64,000 nt of DNA from DASVBE01 sp963770375 (GTDB lineage Bacteria > Actinomycetota > Actinomycetes > Streptosporangiales > Streptosporangiaceae). The position numbers and the translations under genes were made by a program. Below the pieces are notes generated by a model, which had not been told where the DNA came from, did no database searches, and was given only the letters and a program-made list of their open reading frames with translations. The stretch covers positions 1 to 64,000 of the forward strand of contig CAVYPM010000002.1 of assembly GCA_963770375.1 (NCBI GenBank). The letters are read 5' to 3'. Shown piece by piece: positions 34,938 to 43,820 of this stretch (position 1 is the first letter of the stretch; each line of letters begins with the position of its first letter).

Positions 34938-37532
34938 TCAGCCGGTGTTCTGCAGGCCGGCCGCGACGCCGTTGACGGTGAGCAGCAGCAGCCGCTCCAG
35001 CCGGTCCCGCTCCGGGGCGCCGGCCCGCAGCGCGGCCAGGGCCCGCAGCTGCAGGTGCGACAGCGCGTCGACGTACGGGTCGCGCAGGGCCACCGCACGG
35101 GACAGCACCGGGCGGTTGGCCAGCAGCCGGTCGTGCCCGGTGACCTCGAGCACGAGCCGCCGGGTCAGGTCGTATTCGGCCAGCACCGCCGCGGACAGGT
35201 CGGGCCGGCCGCCGAGGTCCAGGTAGCGGCGGGCGATCTCGCGGTCGGTCTTGGCCAGGCTCATCTCCGCGTTGTCCAGCAGGACCGCGAGCAGCGGCCA
35301 GGCCAGGTAGGCGGCCTGCACGGCGGCCAGCCCGCCCGGGCCGTCCGCCGCCGCGGCCAGCCCGCTGCCCAGGCCGAACCAGCCCGGCAGGTTCACCCGG
35401 GTCTGCGCCCAGGAGAACACCCACGGGATCGCCCGCAGCTCGTCCAGGCTGGCCTGGTCCGCGCCGACCCCGCGGCGGGCCGGCCGGGACCCGATCCGCA
35501 GCCGGCTGATCTCCTCCAGCGGGCTGATCCGGGCCAGCCACCCGGCGAACCCGTCGGCGCCGACCAGGGCCCGGTAGGCGGCCAGCGCCGATTCCTCCAT
35601 CCGGAAGGTGAGCTCGCGGAACCGCTCCTCCGGCGGTGCGCCGGCCGGCGCGCCTGGCCCGGCGGAGGCCAGCAGCACCGCGGAGGACACCTGCTCCAGG
35701 TGCCGCCGGGCGATGACCGGGTCGCCGTACCGGGCGAAGATCACCTCGCCCTGCTCGGTGACCTTGAACCGGCCACGCACCGAGCCCGGCGCCTGGGCCA
35801 GCACCGCCCGCCCGGCCGGGCCGCCGCCCCGGCCCAGCGCCCCGCCGCGGCCGTGGAACAGGGTCAGCCGGATCCCGCGCTCCGCGGCCCAGGCGGTCAT
35901 CCGCTGCTGGGCCGCGTACAGCCGGAGGGTGGCGGGCACCGGGCCGAGTTCCTTGGCCGAGTCGGAGTAGCCGAGCATGGCCTCCAGCTCGCCGCCGTTC
36001 GCCTCCAGCCGGGCCGCCACCGGGGGCAGCGCAAGCATCCCGTCCAGGATGCCGGTGGCCCGGGCCAGGTCGCCGCCGCTCTCGAAGAGCGGGATCGCGT
36101 CGATGACCGGCGGGCCGTCCGGGCAGGCCGCCGCGGCCAGTTCGTACACGGCCGCGATGTCGGCCGCGGACCGGGTGAAGCTGACCACGTAGCGGTGGCA
36201 GGCCACGGTGCCGAACCGCTCCTGCACCCAGGCCATCGCCTCGAACGTGGCCAGCACCTCGCCGGTCAGCCCGGATAGTTCTGTTCCGCTCCGCAGCTCA
36301 GCGAGCGCCCGCTCGTGCACCGCGCTGTGCTGCCGGATCTCCAGGCTGGCCAGGTGAAAGCCGAACGTCTCGGCCTGCCAGCGCAGGTGCTGCAGCTCAC
36401 CGAACGCCTGCCGGGGCGCACCCGCGGCGGCCAGCGCGTCCTGCAGCAGCGCCACGTCGGCCACGAACCCGGCGGGCCCGGGGTAAGCCAGCGTGGCGTC
36501 GGCCAGCCGGGTGGCCCGCAGCCGCCGCGCCATGTACAGCAGATAGCAGCGATACGGCTCCTGGGGCGCCCGTGCTGTTATCCCGGCCAGCAGGTCCGGG
36601 TGCCGCCGGGCCGCGGTGCGCAGCGCGGCGGCCAGGCCAGGCCCCGGCGGCGCGGGGGAGTTGAGGGTCAGCGAACGGCCGATCCGGTCCGCCGCGGTCT
36701 CCAGCGCGCGCAGCGCATGGTCCGCGTGGATCACCGCGGTTTCCCTGGTCACCTGCGCGGTCACGGTCGGGTTGCCGTCCCGGTCCGCGCCCACCCAGCT
36801 GCCCAGCCGCAGGAACGCAGGCGCGGTCGCCGGGGCCGCCCCGGACGCGGCCCCGGCCAGCGCGGTCTCCAGGCCCCGGTACAGCCCGGGCAGCACCCGG
36901 AAGAGGGTCTCGTCGAAGGCGGTCATGACCGTGCGGACCTCGTCCAGCGGCTGCATCGCCGTGACCCGCAGCACCGAGGTGCGCCACAGGAGGTCGGTTT
37001 CCTCCCAAAGCCGCCGTCGGACCTCAGCGTGCTCAGACGCCCCGGGACGGACGTCATCGAGCACGCCGAGCAGCGCCCGGATCCGGCGCAGCGCCTCGAT
37101 CACAGCCCGCCGCCGCGCCTCGGTCGGGTGCGCGGTGAGCACCAGGTGCACCCGGAGACTCCCGAGGAGATCGCCGGTCTGCTCCGCCCCCAGCCGCTCC
37201 CGCAACCCGGCCACGGTCGCCGCCAGCGACTCGCGCGGCGGCCCGTCCGCGGTGTCCCGCTCCCGCAAGGTGCGGATCCGCTGCTGCTCCTCCGCCAGAT
37301 TCGTCAGGTGGAAGTAGAGCGTGAACGCGTGCGCCACGGCCTCGGCCCGCTCCAGCGGCCACTCCGCGACCATCGCCGCGATCTCCTCCGCGGCGCCGGC
37401 CCCGGCCGACGGCTGCCGGGCCGCGATAACGGAGCGCCGCAGCCGCTCGACGTCATCGAGCAGGTCCTGGCCGCCGGACTCCCGGATGACGTCACCAAGG
37501 ACCTCACCCAGCATCCGGACATCGCGCCGCAT
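34938..37532 (-). CDS. ppc: Phosphoenolpyruvate carboxylase
   Basis: An 864-residue enzyme (family 880-930). Motifs in order: VLTAHPTEARRRAVIEALRR with the catalytic His, SWVGADRDGNPTVTAQVT, LHLASLEIRQHS-type segment, MLGYSDSAKELGPV, LFHGRGGALGRGGGPAGRAV (PEP-binding loop), and the C-terminal QNTG. It converts PEP and bicarbonate into oxaloacetate, refilling the TCA cycle. ATG 37532 gives the best N-terminus, although the ribosome site is weak; the longer open frame upstream crosses a dispersed palindrome and a promoter and is rejected. It is divergent from the DGPF gene. Confidence 0.95.
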   Translation of the reverse strand: MRRDVRMLGEVLGDVIRESGGQDLLDDVERLRRSVIAARQPSAGAGAAEEIAAMVAEWPLERAEAVAHAFTLYFHLTNLAEEQQRIRTLRERDTADGPPRESLAATVAGLRERLGAEQTGDLLGSLRVHLVLTAHPTEARRRAVIEALRRIRALLGVLDDVRPGASEHAEVRRRLWEETDLLWRTSVLRVTAMQPLDEVRTVMTAFDETLFRVLPGLYRGLETALAGAASGAAPATAPAFLRLGSWVGADRDGNPTVTAQVTRETAVIHADHALRALETAADRIGRSLTLNSPAPPGPGLAAALRTAARRHPDLLAGITARAPQEPYRCYLLYMARRLRATRLADATLAYPGPAGFVADVALLQDALAAAGAPRQAFGELQHLRWQAETFGFHLASLEIRQHSAVHERALAELRSGTELSGLTGEVLATFEAMAWVQERFGTVACHRYVVSFTRSAADIAAVYELAAAACPDGPPVIDAIPLFESGGDLARATGILDGMLALPPVAARLEANGGELEAMLGYSDSAKELGPVPATLRLYAAQQRMTAWAAERGIRLTLFHGRGGALGRGGGPAGRAVLAQAPGSVRGRFKVTEQGEVIFARYGDPVIARRHLEQVSSAVLLASAGPGAPAGAPPEERFRELTFRMEESALAAYRALVGADGFAGWLARISPLEEISRLRIGSRPARRGVGADQASLDELRAIPWVFSWAQTRVNLPGWFGLGSGLAAAADGPGGLAAVQAAYLAWPLLAVLLDNAEMSLAKTDREIARRYLDLGGRPDLSAAVLAEYDLTRRLVLEVTGHDRLLANRPVLSRAVALRDPYVDALSHLQLRALAALRAGAPERDRLERLLLLTVNGVAAGLQNTG

Positions 37533-37644
37533 GGGCCCGGGAACCCGTTGCCGGTCCGCATCCCGGCCGCCCGCACTCCGCGTCGCTCCGCACGGCCCAA
37601 GCCTAGGCGCGGCCCGAGAAGCCGCCTCTCGTGATCCCGGCGGG

Positions 37645-37700
37645 TTGTGCACCGCCCGCGGCCGGAAATCCTCCGTGATCATGGCCGCGGTGGGCCAGAA
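37645..37700. repeat. Copy of the GTGATCATG palindromic repeat
   Basis: The stretch GTGCACCGCCCGCGGCCGGA...CCTCCGTGATCATG...GTGGGCCA is closely similar to the right side of the element at 54043-54115. It lies between ppc and the DGPF promoter. Confidence 0.6.
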
Positions 37701-37727
37701 AAAGATCTTGAGAAAGTTTTCGGTCGC

Positions 37728-37754
37728 TGTCGATCTGGGGTCGTGCCGTTCGAC
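37728..37754 (+). promoter_or_regulatory. ECF42-type promoter (TGTCGA-N17-CGAC) before the DGPF gene
   Basis: TGTCGA at 37728-37733 and CGAC at 37751-37754, 17 bases apart, fit the promoter motif described for the ECF42 sigma group (TGTCGA and CGA/TC). It sits 62 bases before the DGPF gene, which is the usual target. The ECF42 gene itself is 190 bases further downstream. Confidence 0.7.
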
Positions 37755-37815
37755 GCACGGGCGAGACAGGTCCCGCGGCCAGGGTGGCCGCGGGGGCGCA
37801 GCAAAGGAGACAGAC

Positions 37816-38151
37816 ATGCGATTCCTTGGTTACACGCTGGGCGACCCGACTTCGCCGCTTCCGCAGCCGGACCCCGAACTGTACGAGCAGATGGGCAAGT
37901 TCGTGGAAGAGGCCACCAACGCTGGTGTGCTCGTCGCCACCGGCGGGGTCGTCGAGCCGGCCAAGGCGGTCAAGGTCGTCTACGCCGGCGGCGACTTCAC
38001 CGTGCTTGACGGCCCGTTCACCGAGTCCAAGGAGCTCATCGGCGGCTGGGCGCTGATGGAGTGCCGCGACCAGGACGAGGCCATCGAGTGGACCAAGCGG
38101 TTCCTGACCATCTCCGGCCCCGGCGAGTGCCGGATCCGGCAGGTGATCTGA
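37816..38151 (+). CDS. YciI/DGPF-domain protein
   Basis: The 111-residue protein begins MRFLGYTLGDPTSPLPQPDP and holds the YCII core with FTVLDGPFTESKELIGGWAL, which includes the DGPF motif, followed by DEAIEWTKRFLTISGPGECR. DGPF proteins are the standard partners of ECF42 sigma factors; their biochemical role is unknown. The start has CAAAGGAGACAG upstream. The ECF42-type promoter before it suggests positive control by the following gene. Confidence 0.9.
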   Translation: MRFLGYTLGDPTSPLPQPDPELYEQMGKFVEEATNAGVLVATGGVVEPAKAVKVVYAGGDFTVLDGPFTESKELIGGWALMECRDQDEAIEWTKRFLTISGPGECRIRQVI

Positions 38152-38341
38152 GACCAGCGTTCCCGCGGCGGCGCCGGCCGGCGCTCGGCCGCAGGCCCGC
38201 GCAGGCCGCCGCCGGCCGCGCGCTGTTTCCTGACGAGCGATGAGGCGCGACGAAGGAGCGCCGAGGGAGCGAGGAGGGAAGGCAGCGCCCTCAAGCGGCC
38301 CGCAGCGAGCGGCTAGCACAGCCGTGATCTGATGGGTAGCT

Positions 38342-39631
38342 GTGACCCAGGACCAGGCCCGGGCCCGCGCGGCGGTGGAGACCGTTATCCGGCTGGAGTC
38401 GGCACGGCTGATCGCCGGGCTGGCCCGGTACACCGGCGACCTGGGGCTGGCCGAGGACCTGGCCCAGGATGCGGTGGTGGCCGCGCTGGAGCAGTGGCCG
38501 GCCGAGGGGATCCCGCGCACGCCGGGGGCCTGGCTCATGACCGTGGCCAAGCGCCGGGCCGTGGACCTGTTCCGGCGCAACCGGGAGCTCGAGCGCCGGT
38601 ACGCCCAGCTGGGCCGGGACCTGGCGACGGAATCAGCCGCCGGGCTCGTGGCGGCCGACCCGGACGAGATCAACGATGACCTTCTGCGGCTGGTGTTCAC
38701 CGCCTGCCACCCGGTGCTCCCGGCCGCGTCCCGGGTCGCGCTGACCCTGCGCGTGCTCGGCGGCCTGACCACCGCCGAGATCGCCCGGGCCTACCTGCTG
38801 CCCGAGGCCACCATCGCGCAGCGGATCGTCCGGGCCAAGCGGTCGCTGGCCAGCGAGAAGGTGCCGTTCGAGGTGCCGGGACCGGCGGAGCGGCCGGCCC
38901 GGCTGGCCGCCGTGCTCGAGGTCATCTACCTGATCTTCAACGAGGGGTACTCGGCCACCGCCGGGGACGACTGGATGCGGCCCGCGCTGTGCTCGGACGC
39001 GGTCCGGCTGGCCCGGGTGCTGGCCCAGCTGATGCCGTCCGAGCCCGAGGTGCACGGCCTGGCGGCCCTGGTCGAGCTGCAGGCGTCGCGGCTGGCGGCC
39101 AGGGCTGGTCCCGACGGGCAGCCGGTGCTGCTGCTCGACCAGGACCGGGCCCGGTGGGACCGGCTGCTGATCAACCGCGGCCTGGCCGCGCTGGACCGGG
39201 CCCAGCAGCTCGGCGGCAGCCGCGGGCCGTACGCGCTGCAGGCGGCGATCGCGGCGTGCCACGCGCGGGCGTTCCGCCCGGCCGACACCGACTGGGCGCA
39301 GATCACCGACCTGTACGGGGTGCTCGCCGAGGTGCTGCCCGGGCCGGTGGTCGAGCTCAACCGGGCCGTCGCGCTGGCCATGAGCCGGGGCCCGCAGGCC
39401 GGCCTCGACCACCTGGACGCGCTGGCCGCCGAGCCGGCCCTGCGCGGCTACCATCTGCTGCCCAGCGTCCGCGGCGATCTGCTGATGAAGCTGGGCCGCC
39501 CGGCCGAGGCGGCGCAGGAGTTCGCCCGCGCGGCCAGCCTGACCGGCAACGTGGCCGAACGGGAGCTGTCCGCCGCGCGGGCCAGGGAAGCGGGCGAGCA
39601 GGCCCGCGCGGCGGAAAGCCCGGGGCGGTAA
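38342..39631 (+). CDS. ECF42-group sigma factor with C-terminal TPR-like extension
   Basis: The 429-residue protein has sigma region 2 (GDLGLAEDLAQDAVVAALEQ, TPGAWLMTVAKRRAVDLFRR) and region 4 (VALTLRVLGGLTTAEIARAY, LLPEATIAQRIVRAKRSLAS), then a long extension with IYLIFNEGYSATAGDDWMRP, the DUF6596-like SnoaL-free domain, and TPR-like helices to the end. This layout defines ECF42. In known members the extension is needed for activity and there is no anti-sigma factor. GTG 38342 is the annotated start; the ribosome site is poor. Confidence 0.9.
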   Translation: MTQDQARARAAVETVIRLESARLIAGLARYTGDLGLAEDLAQDAVVAALEQWPAEGIPRTPGAWLMTVAKRRAVDLFRRNRELERRYAQLGRDLATESAAGLVAADPDEINDDLLRLVFTACHPVLPAASRVALTLRVLGGLTTAEIARAYLLPEATIAQRIVRAKRSLASEKVPFEVPGPAERPARLAAVLEVIYLIFNEGYSATAGDDWMRPALCSDAVRLARVLAQLMPSEPEVHGLAALVELQASRLAARAGPDGQPVLLLDQDRARWDRLLINRGLAALDRAQQLGGSRGPYALQAAIAACHARAFRPADTDWAQITDLYGVLAEVLPGPVVELNRAVALAMSRGPQAGLDHLDALAAEPALRGYHLLPSVRGDLLMKLGRPAEAAQEFARAASLTGNVAERELSAARAREAGEQARAAESPGR

Positions 39632-39696
39632 GCGATACCGGGCGCTGCCGCCGAGGCCGGCGGCCCGCGCCCCCGGCACCGTATCCAGGAGGAATT

Positions 39697-40602
39697 GTGA
39701 GCGATCACCCGCCGGAGATCGCGGTCGGTCTGCAGGCGCGCCGCGAGCAGGCGGTCACCGACGACGTCGAGGCGAGTTTTGGCGGTGCTGCGTCGCCGCG
39801 GTTCCGCGAGGTCATGCAGGCGCTGGTGCGGCATCTGCACGCGTTCGCGCGGGAGGTGCGGCTGACCGACGCCGAATGGCAGCGCGGGATCGAGTTCCTG
39901 ACCCGGACCGGGCGTATGACCGACGACCGGCGGCAGGAGTTCATCCTGCTGTCCGACGTGCTCGGGCTGTCCATGCTGACCGTGGGCATCAACGCGCCGC
40001 GGTCCGCGGGCGCGACCGAGTCCACCGTGCTCGGGCCGTTCTTCGTGCCGGGTGCGCCGGAGATCCCGCTGGGCGGCGACCTCGCGCACGGGGCCAGCGG
40101 CGATCCGTGCTGGGTCGAGGGCCGGGTGGTGGACACCGAGGGCCGGCCGGTGGCCGGGGCGCGGATCGAGGTGTGGCAGGCCGACGCGGACGGGTTCTAC
40201 GACGTGCAGTACGAGGGTGCGCGGACGGCGGGCCGGGGCTGGCTGCGGTCCGGGCCGGACGGGGAGTACCGGTTCTGGTCGGTGCACCCGGCGCCGTACC
40301 CGATCCCGGCCGACGGCCCGGTCGGCGACCTGCTGGCCGCGGCTGGCCGCGGGCCGATGCGCCCGGCGCACCTGCACTTCAAGGTCGACGCGCCTGGCTA
40401 CCAGACGCTGATCACGCATTTCTTCGTGGCCGGGGACCCGTACCTGGACCGGGATGCGGTGTTCGGGGTGAAGGACAGCCTGATCGCGGAGTTCACCGAG
40501 CATGAGCCGGGCCCGGGGCCTGACGGCCGGGAGCTGACCGGGCCGTGGACGTCGCTGCGCCAGGACATCGTGCTGGCCACCGAACCGGGCGGGGATAGCT
40601 GA
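39697..40602 (+). CDS. Intradiol ring-cleavage dioxygenase (catechol/hydroxyquinol 1,2-dioxygenase type)
   Basis: A 301-residue protein with the N-terminal helical dimerisation domain (VRHLHAFAREVRLTDAEWQR) and the beta-sandwich core. Ferric-iron ligands are visible as Tyr in DGFYDVQY, Tyr in HPAPYPIPADGP, and two His in RPAHLHFKV. The GATESTVLGPFFVPGAPEIP stretch is typical of catechol and hydroxyquinol 1,2-dioxygenases, which open aromatic rings between the hydroxyls. GTG 39697 has AGGAGGAATT upstream. No other degradation genes flank it, so the substrate is undecided. Confidence 0.88.
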   Translation: MSDHPPEIAVGLQARREQAVTDDVEASFGGAASPRFREVMQALVRHLHAFAREVRLTDAEWQRGIEFLTRTGRMTDDRRQEFILLSDVLGLSMLTVGINAPRSAGATESTVLGPFFVPGAPEIPLGGDLAHGASGDPCWVEGRVVDTEGRPVAGARIEVWQADADGFYDVQYEGARTAGRGWLRSGPDGEYRFWSVHPAPYPIPADGPVGDLLAAAGRGPMRPAHLHFKVDAPGYQTLITHFFVAGDPYLDRDAVFGVKDSLIAEFTEHEPGPGPDGRELTGPWTSLRQDIVLATEPGGDS

Positions 40603-40920
40603 GCGGGGAGCCGGCCGGGGACGGCTAAGCGGATATGCCGCGGCCCGCGGTCGCCATCCCGTTGTTTTCGCTGATCTGATCGGCGGCCGCCTGGGCATTT
40701 ACCCCGGCCCGCGCGACTTCGGCGCCGCGGGCCAGAAGGAAATTCGGCTGGCCCTGGAAGTCCCGCCGCCGCGGACCGTCCCCGGCACAGTATGATCCGG
40801 GGGTTTCCGATTTGAATTCCGCGGCAGGCCCTTGCCCGTAAGCCGGGACTGGGTCGTTGCCGGACAAGGTGCACCGAGCGGATACGCTGTCAGGTGAACT
40901 AACCGTGGAACGGAGCATCA
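40603..40920. other. Intergenic gap before lsr2
   Basis: No gene is seen. It contains an AT-richer stretch around 40790-40830 and a -10-like TACGCT near 40885 that may drive lsr2. Confidence 0.4.
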
Positions 40921-41259
40921 ATGGCCCAGAAGGTTCAGACCCTCCTCGTCGATGATCTCGACGGCAGCGAGGCAAACAGCACGATCAGTTTCGGGCTGGA
41001 TGGCACCGATTACGAGATCGACCTCAATGCGGCCCACGCCGCGGAATTGCGGGCTGCGCTGGCCGAGTACGTCGGCGCGGGCCGTAAGGTTGGCAGTGCG
41101 CAGCGGCGCACCACCAGGTCAGGAGCCCGCCGGGCGGCAAACGGCCAGCCGACCCCGTCCGAGGTCAGGGACTGGGCGAAAAGCCAGGGTATTGAGGTCC
41201 GCGACCGCGGCCGCGTTCCCGCCGAGCTGATCGTGAAGTTCAAGGCCGCGCAGCACTAG
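40921..41259 (+). CDS. lsr2: Lsr2-family nucleoid-associated protein
   Basis: A 112-residue protein: N-terminal dimerisation domain MAQKVQTLLVDDLDGSEANS and TISFGLDGTDYEIDLNAAHA, a basic linker with RRTTRSGARRAA, and the C-terminal DNA-binding domain PTPSEVRDWAKSQGIEVRDR ending in RGRVPAELIVKF, whose RGR inserts into the minor groove. Lsr2 silences AT-rich, often acquired DNA. GGAGC lies seven bases before the ATG. Length and motifs match active family members. Confidence 0.95.
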   Translation: MAQKVQTLLVDDLDGSEANSTISFGLDGTDYEIDLNAAHAAELRAALAEYVGAGRKVGSAQRRTTRSGARRAANGQPTPSEVRDWAKSQGIEVRDRGRVPAELIVKFKAAQH

Positions 41260-41452
41260 GTACGACCAGGGACCAGGCGGCCAGCCGGGCCGCGGCCTCC
41301 GGTGGCTGGACGGGTGGGCGGAGGCTTCGCGGGTGCACGGAAATCCGCCGCTCCCGAGAATACGGGCCGTTTCGCCGGCGTGACGCGGAGCGGTCCATTG
41401 TGTGACGCCGGGCGGGGTCCGCTGGGCACCGGCGAAGCCGGGCCGATTCGGC

Positions 41453-43612
41453 TCATTCCCCGCCCGGCGGAGAGATTCCGTTAGCAACGGCACCTAGTTC
41501 GGCATCCCACAGCCGGTCACTGATGATCTCGGTTCCCCGGGCCAGGTATCGCCGGTACGTACTGAACGGCAAATGCAGCATCGCCGCGGCGGCTTCCTGG
41601 GTGGGTGTCCCGCGCAGGAAGGTCTCGTCCAGGACCCGGTGCAGTTTGGCTTCCTTCGGATCCGCGGACAGAGCCCGGATTGCCGCGGTCAGCACTTCCC
41701 GCAGCGCGTCCGCCCGGCTGCCGTCGGCCGCCGGGCCGGCCAGCCGGCTGCGGGCCAGCACATTGCGTTCCAGATCATCGCTGCGCAGTGATTTCAGCGC
41801 GGCGCGGATAGCGCTGTCGAACTCCGGCCGGGATAGCACCGGGTAATCGGCCGGCTCACCGTGATCCCGCGGATCGGCGCCGGCCATCGCCCAGGCGCTC
41901 TGCCGGTCAAGGAATGGCCCGAGCGGGGCCCGCCGCCAGTCGTGCGCGAACAGCGCGCGGGCCACCCCGCCGGCCGTCACCGGCGGGACGACCTGCGGAT
42001 GCTCGACCCGCTCCAGCTGCGCCCGCCAGACGCTGTCCTCCGGCTCGGCCACGAACGTCCAGGCCTGGCCGCGCGGCTTGAGCCACTCCGCGACGATCCG
42101 CAGCTGCATGTAGTCGGTGACCGCGGACAGCCGGGGCTCCGGCTGGCTGTAGACCCGGAACCGGGCCACGCTCACGCACTCGCCGGGCCGCAGCGGCCCG
42201 TTGCGGTCGCAGTGCTCCCACACCGCGGCCAGCACCGGGTCAGCCCGGCTGCTGTCCGGGTCCGGCCCGGTGAGCCGCAGCAGCGCGTCGAAGGCCACCA
42301 CCTCGCCGGTGGAGCTGCGCCGGTAGACCCGGAACGCCTCCGGCTGGCGGTCCAGCCAGAAGGCGATCAGCTCCGGCGCGGGCGCGCCCGCACTCTGGCA
42401 GACCTCGGTCAGCGCGAGGAGTTCCGGCCGATCCCCGGGCCGGTATTCCTCGGCGTACTCGCCGTCCGGGTCACGGAAGCAGAACGCCTCGATGATCAGC
42501 GGGCTGCGCCGGTAGATGTACAGCAGGGTCCGGGTCCGCTCGATGGACCCGGCCTCGGCCGCCTGGCTCACCTGGCCGACCAGGTAGCCGCGGGCCGCGG
42601 CGTGCATGCGCTCGTAGCTGTCCGGGTCCCGCCAGCGCAGGTCGGTCTCCAGCGCGGTGCGCACGATGTCGTGCGGGTACAGGCCCTGCGGGCCGGCCTC
42701 CACGAACGGCAGCCCGCGCAGCCAGCTGAACAGCCCGGGCGCGTCGTCGCCGAACACCGACCGCAGGAGGTCCTCGGTGGTGTACTCGACGTGCGCGCAC
42801 AGCTCGACCGCCTGCCGGTGCTGTCCCGAGGGCAGCTCGCCGACCAGCTGGCTGAGCAGCTGGCCCACCACGTCCTGGCCCGGCTCCCACGGCTGGCTTG
42901 GCGGCCAGCCGGGCGCCGGGCCGCCGGTGGGCGTGCGGGTGGCGACCTCGGCGGCCAGCGACAGGGCGAGCGGGTGGCCGCCGGCGAAGGCCAGCAGCGC
43001 GGCCCGCTGGCCCCGGCTGACCCCGCGGCTGGACAGCAGCGCGGCCGAGTCGCCGGGCTCCAGGTTCCGCAGGGTGATGATGCGCAGCGCCGCGGACCAG
43101 GCCGGGTCGGCCCGCCAGCCCGGGTCCGGCGGCAGCCGGCTGGCGATGACCACGATGCAGTCGGCCGGCAGGCTGGGCAGGAACCGCTGGCACAGCCAGA
43201 TCTCCAGGGCCTGGCACCGCTCGAAGGTGTCGATCAGCAGCACGCTGCCCGGCCGCCGGGCGGCCGCGGCGGTGGCCGCGAACGCGGGCGGCGAGCTGTC
43301 CGTCAGCCGCCCGTCGATCTGCACGACGTGCCGCCCGGCCTGGCGGGCGTCGTCGGCCAGCTGGTGCAGCAGGGCCGACTTGCCGATGCCGCCGGGCCCG
43401 TAGATGTACAGGACGGCGAACGGGTCGCCGTCGCCGGCCAGCGCCGCCGCGAACAGTGCCCGCTCGGCCCGGCGGCCGACGAACGCGCCGCGCCGCGCCG
43501 CGCTCAGCCGGTCCGCGAGCGTTCTTATGACCGGCGTGGGCTCGGTGCCGGCCGCGCGCCCCGTGCTGACCGTGCGCTTGGCGCTGGCCGCCGCCACGGC
43601 CCGGTCGATCAT
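41453..43612 (-). CDS. STAND/AAA-type ATPase regulator
   Basis: The 719-residue protein carries an NTPase domain with VGRRAERALFAAALAGDGDP, Walker A YIYGPGGIGKSALLHQL, Walker B PGSVLLIDTFERC and IVVIASRLPPDP. About 450 residues of uncharacterised helical region follow. The last 100 residues contain LHRVLDETFLRGTPTQEAAA and MLHLPFSTYRRYLARGTEII, resembling an HTH that would bind DNA. Similar actinobacterial proteins are annotated as ATP-binding regulators. It probably senses a ligand and controls transcription; no target is visible. Convergent with lsr2. Confidence 0.8.
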   Translation of the reverse strand: MIDRAVAAASAKRTVSTGRAAGTEPTPVIRTLADRLSAARRGAFVGRRAERALFAAALAGDGDPFAVLYIYGPGGIGKSALLHQLADDARQAGRHVVQIDGRLTDSSPPAFAATAAAARRPGSVLLIDTFERCQALEIWLCQRFLPSLPADCIVVIASRLPPDPGWRADPAWSAALRIITLRNLEPGDSAALLSSRGVSRGQRAALLAFAGGHPLALSLAAEVATRTPTGGPAPGWPPSQPWEPGQDVVGQLLSQLVGELPSGQHRQAVELCAHVEYTTEDLLRSVFGDDAPGLFSWLRGLPFVEAGPQGLYPHDIVRTALETDLRWRDPDSYERMHAAARGYLVGQVSQAAEAGSIERTRTLLYIYRRSPLIIEAFCFRDPDGEYAEEYRPGDRPELLALTEVCQSAGAPAPELIAFWLDRQPEAFRVYRRSSTGEVVAFDALLRLTGPDPDSSRADPVLAAVWEHCDRNGPLRPGECVSVARFRVYSQPEPRLSAVTDYMQLRIVAEWLKPRGQAWTFVAEPEDSVWRAQLERVEHPQVVPPVTAGGVARALFAHDWRRAPLGPFLDRQSAWAMAGADPRDHGEPADYPVLSRPEFDSAIRAALKSLRSDDLERNVLARSRLAGPAADGSRADALREVLTAAIRALSADPKEAKLHRVLDETFLRGTPTQEAAAAMLHLPFSTYRRYLARGTEIISDRLWDAELGAVANGISPPGGE

Positions 43613-43820
43613 CGCTGTTACCTCCGCTGCCCAGCCGCGGTTGCCCTGGCCCTCAGGCTGGGCCAGCAGCGCTGCTTCCGGTCACGTAGCCGGCCGTCCA
43701 GCGGTTCACGCCGGTCACCCCACGGCAAGCGGTGACCTTGCGGCCGGCGGGTCAGGCGCAGTTGGCGGTCAGCGCGGCGGGTCGTCAGCGCGCGGTTGGC
43801 GGTCAGCGCGCGACGGGTGG

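Noticed and set aside
36315..37634. Plus-strand frame antisense to ppc
   Set aside because: ppc motifs are complete on the minus strand; the antisense frame is low complexity.
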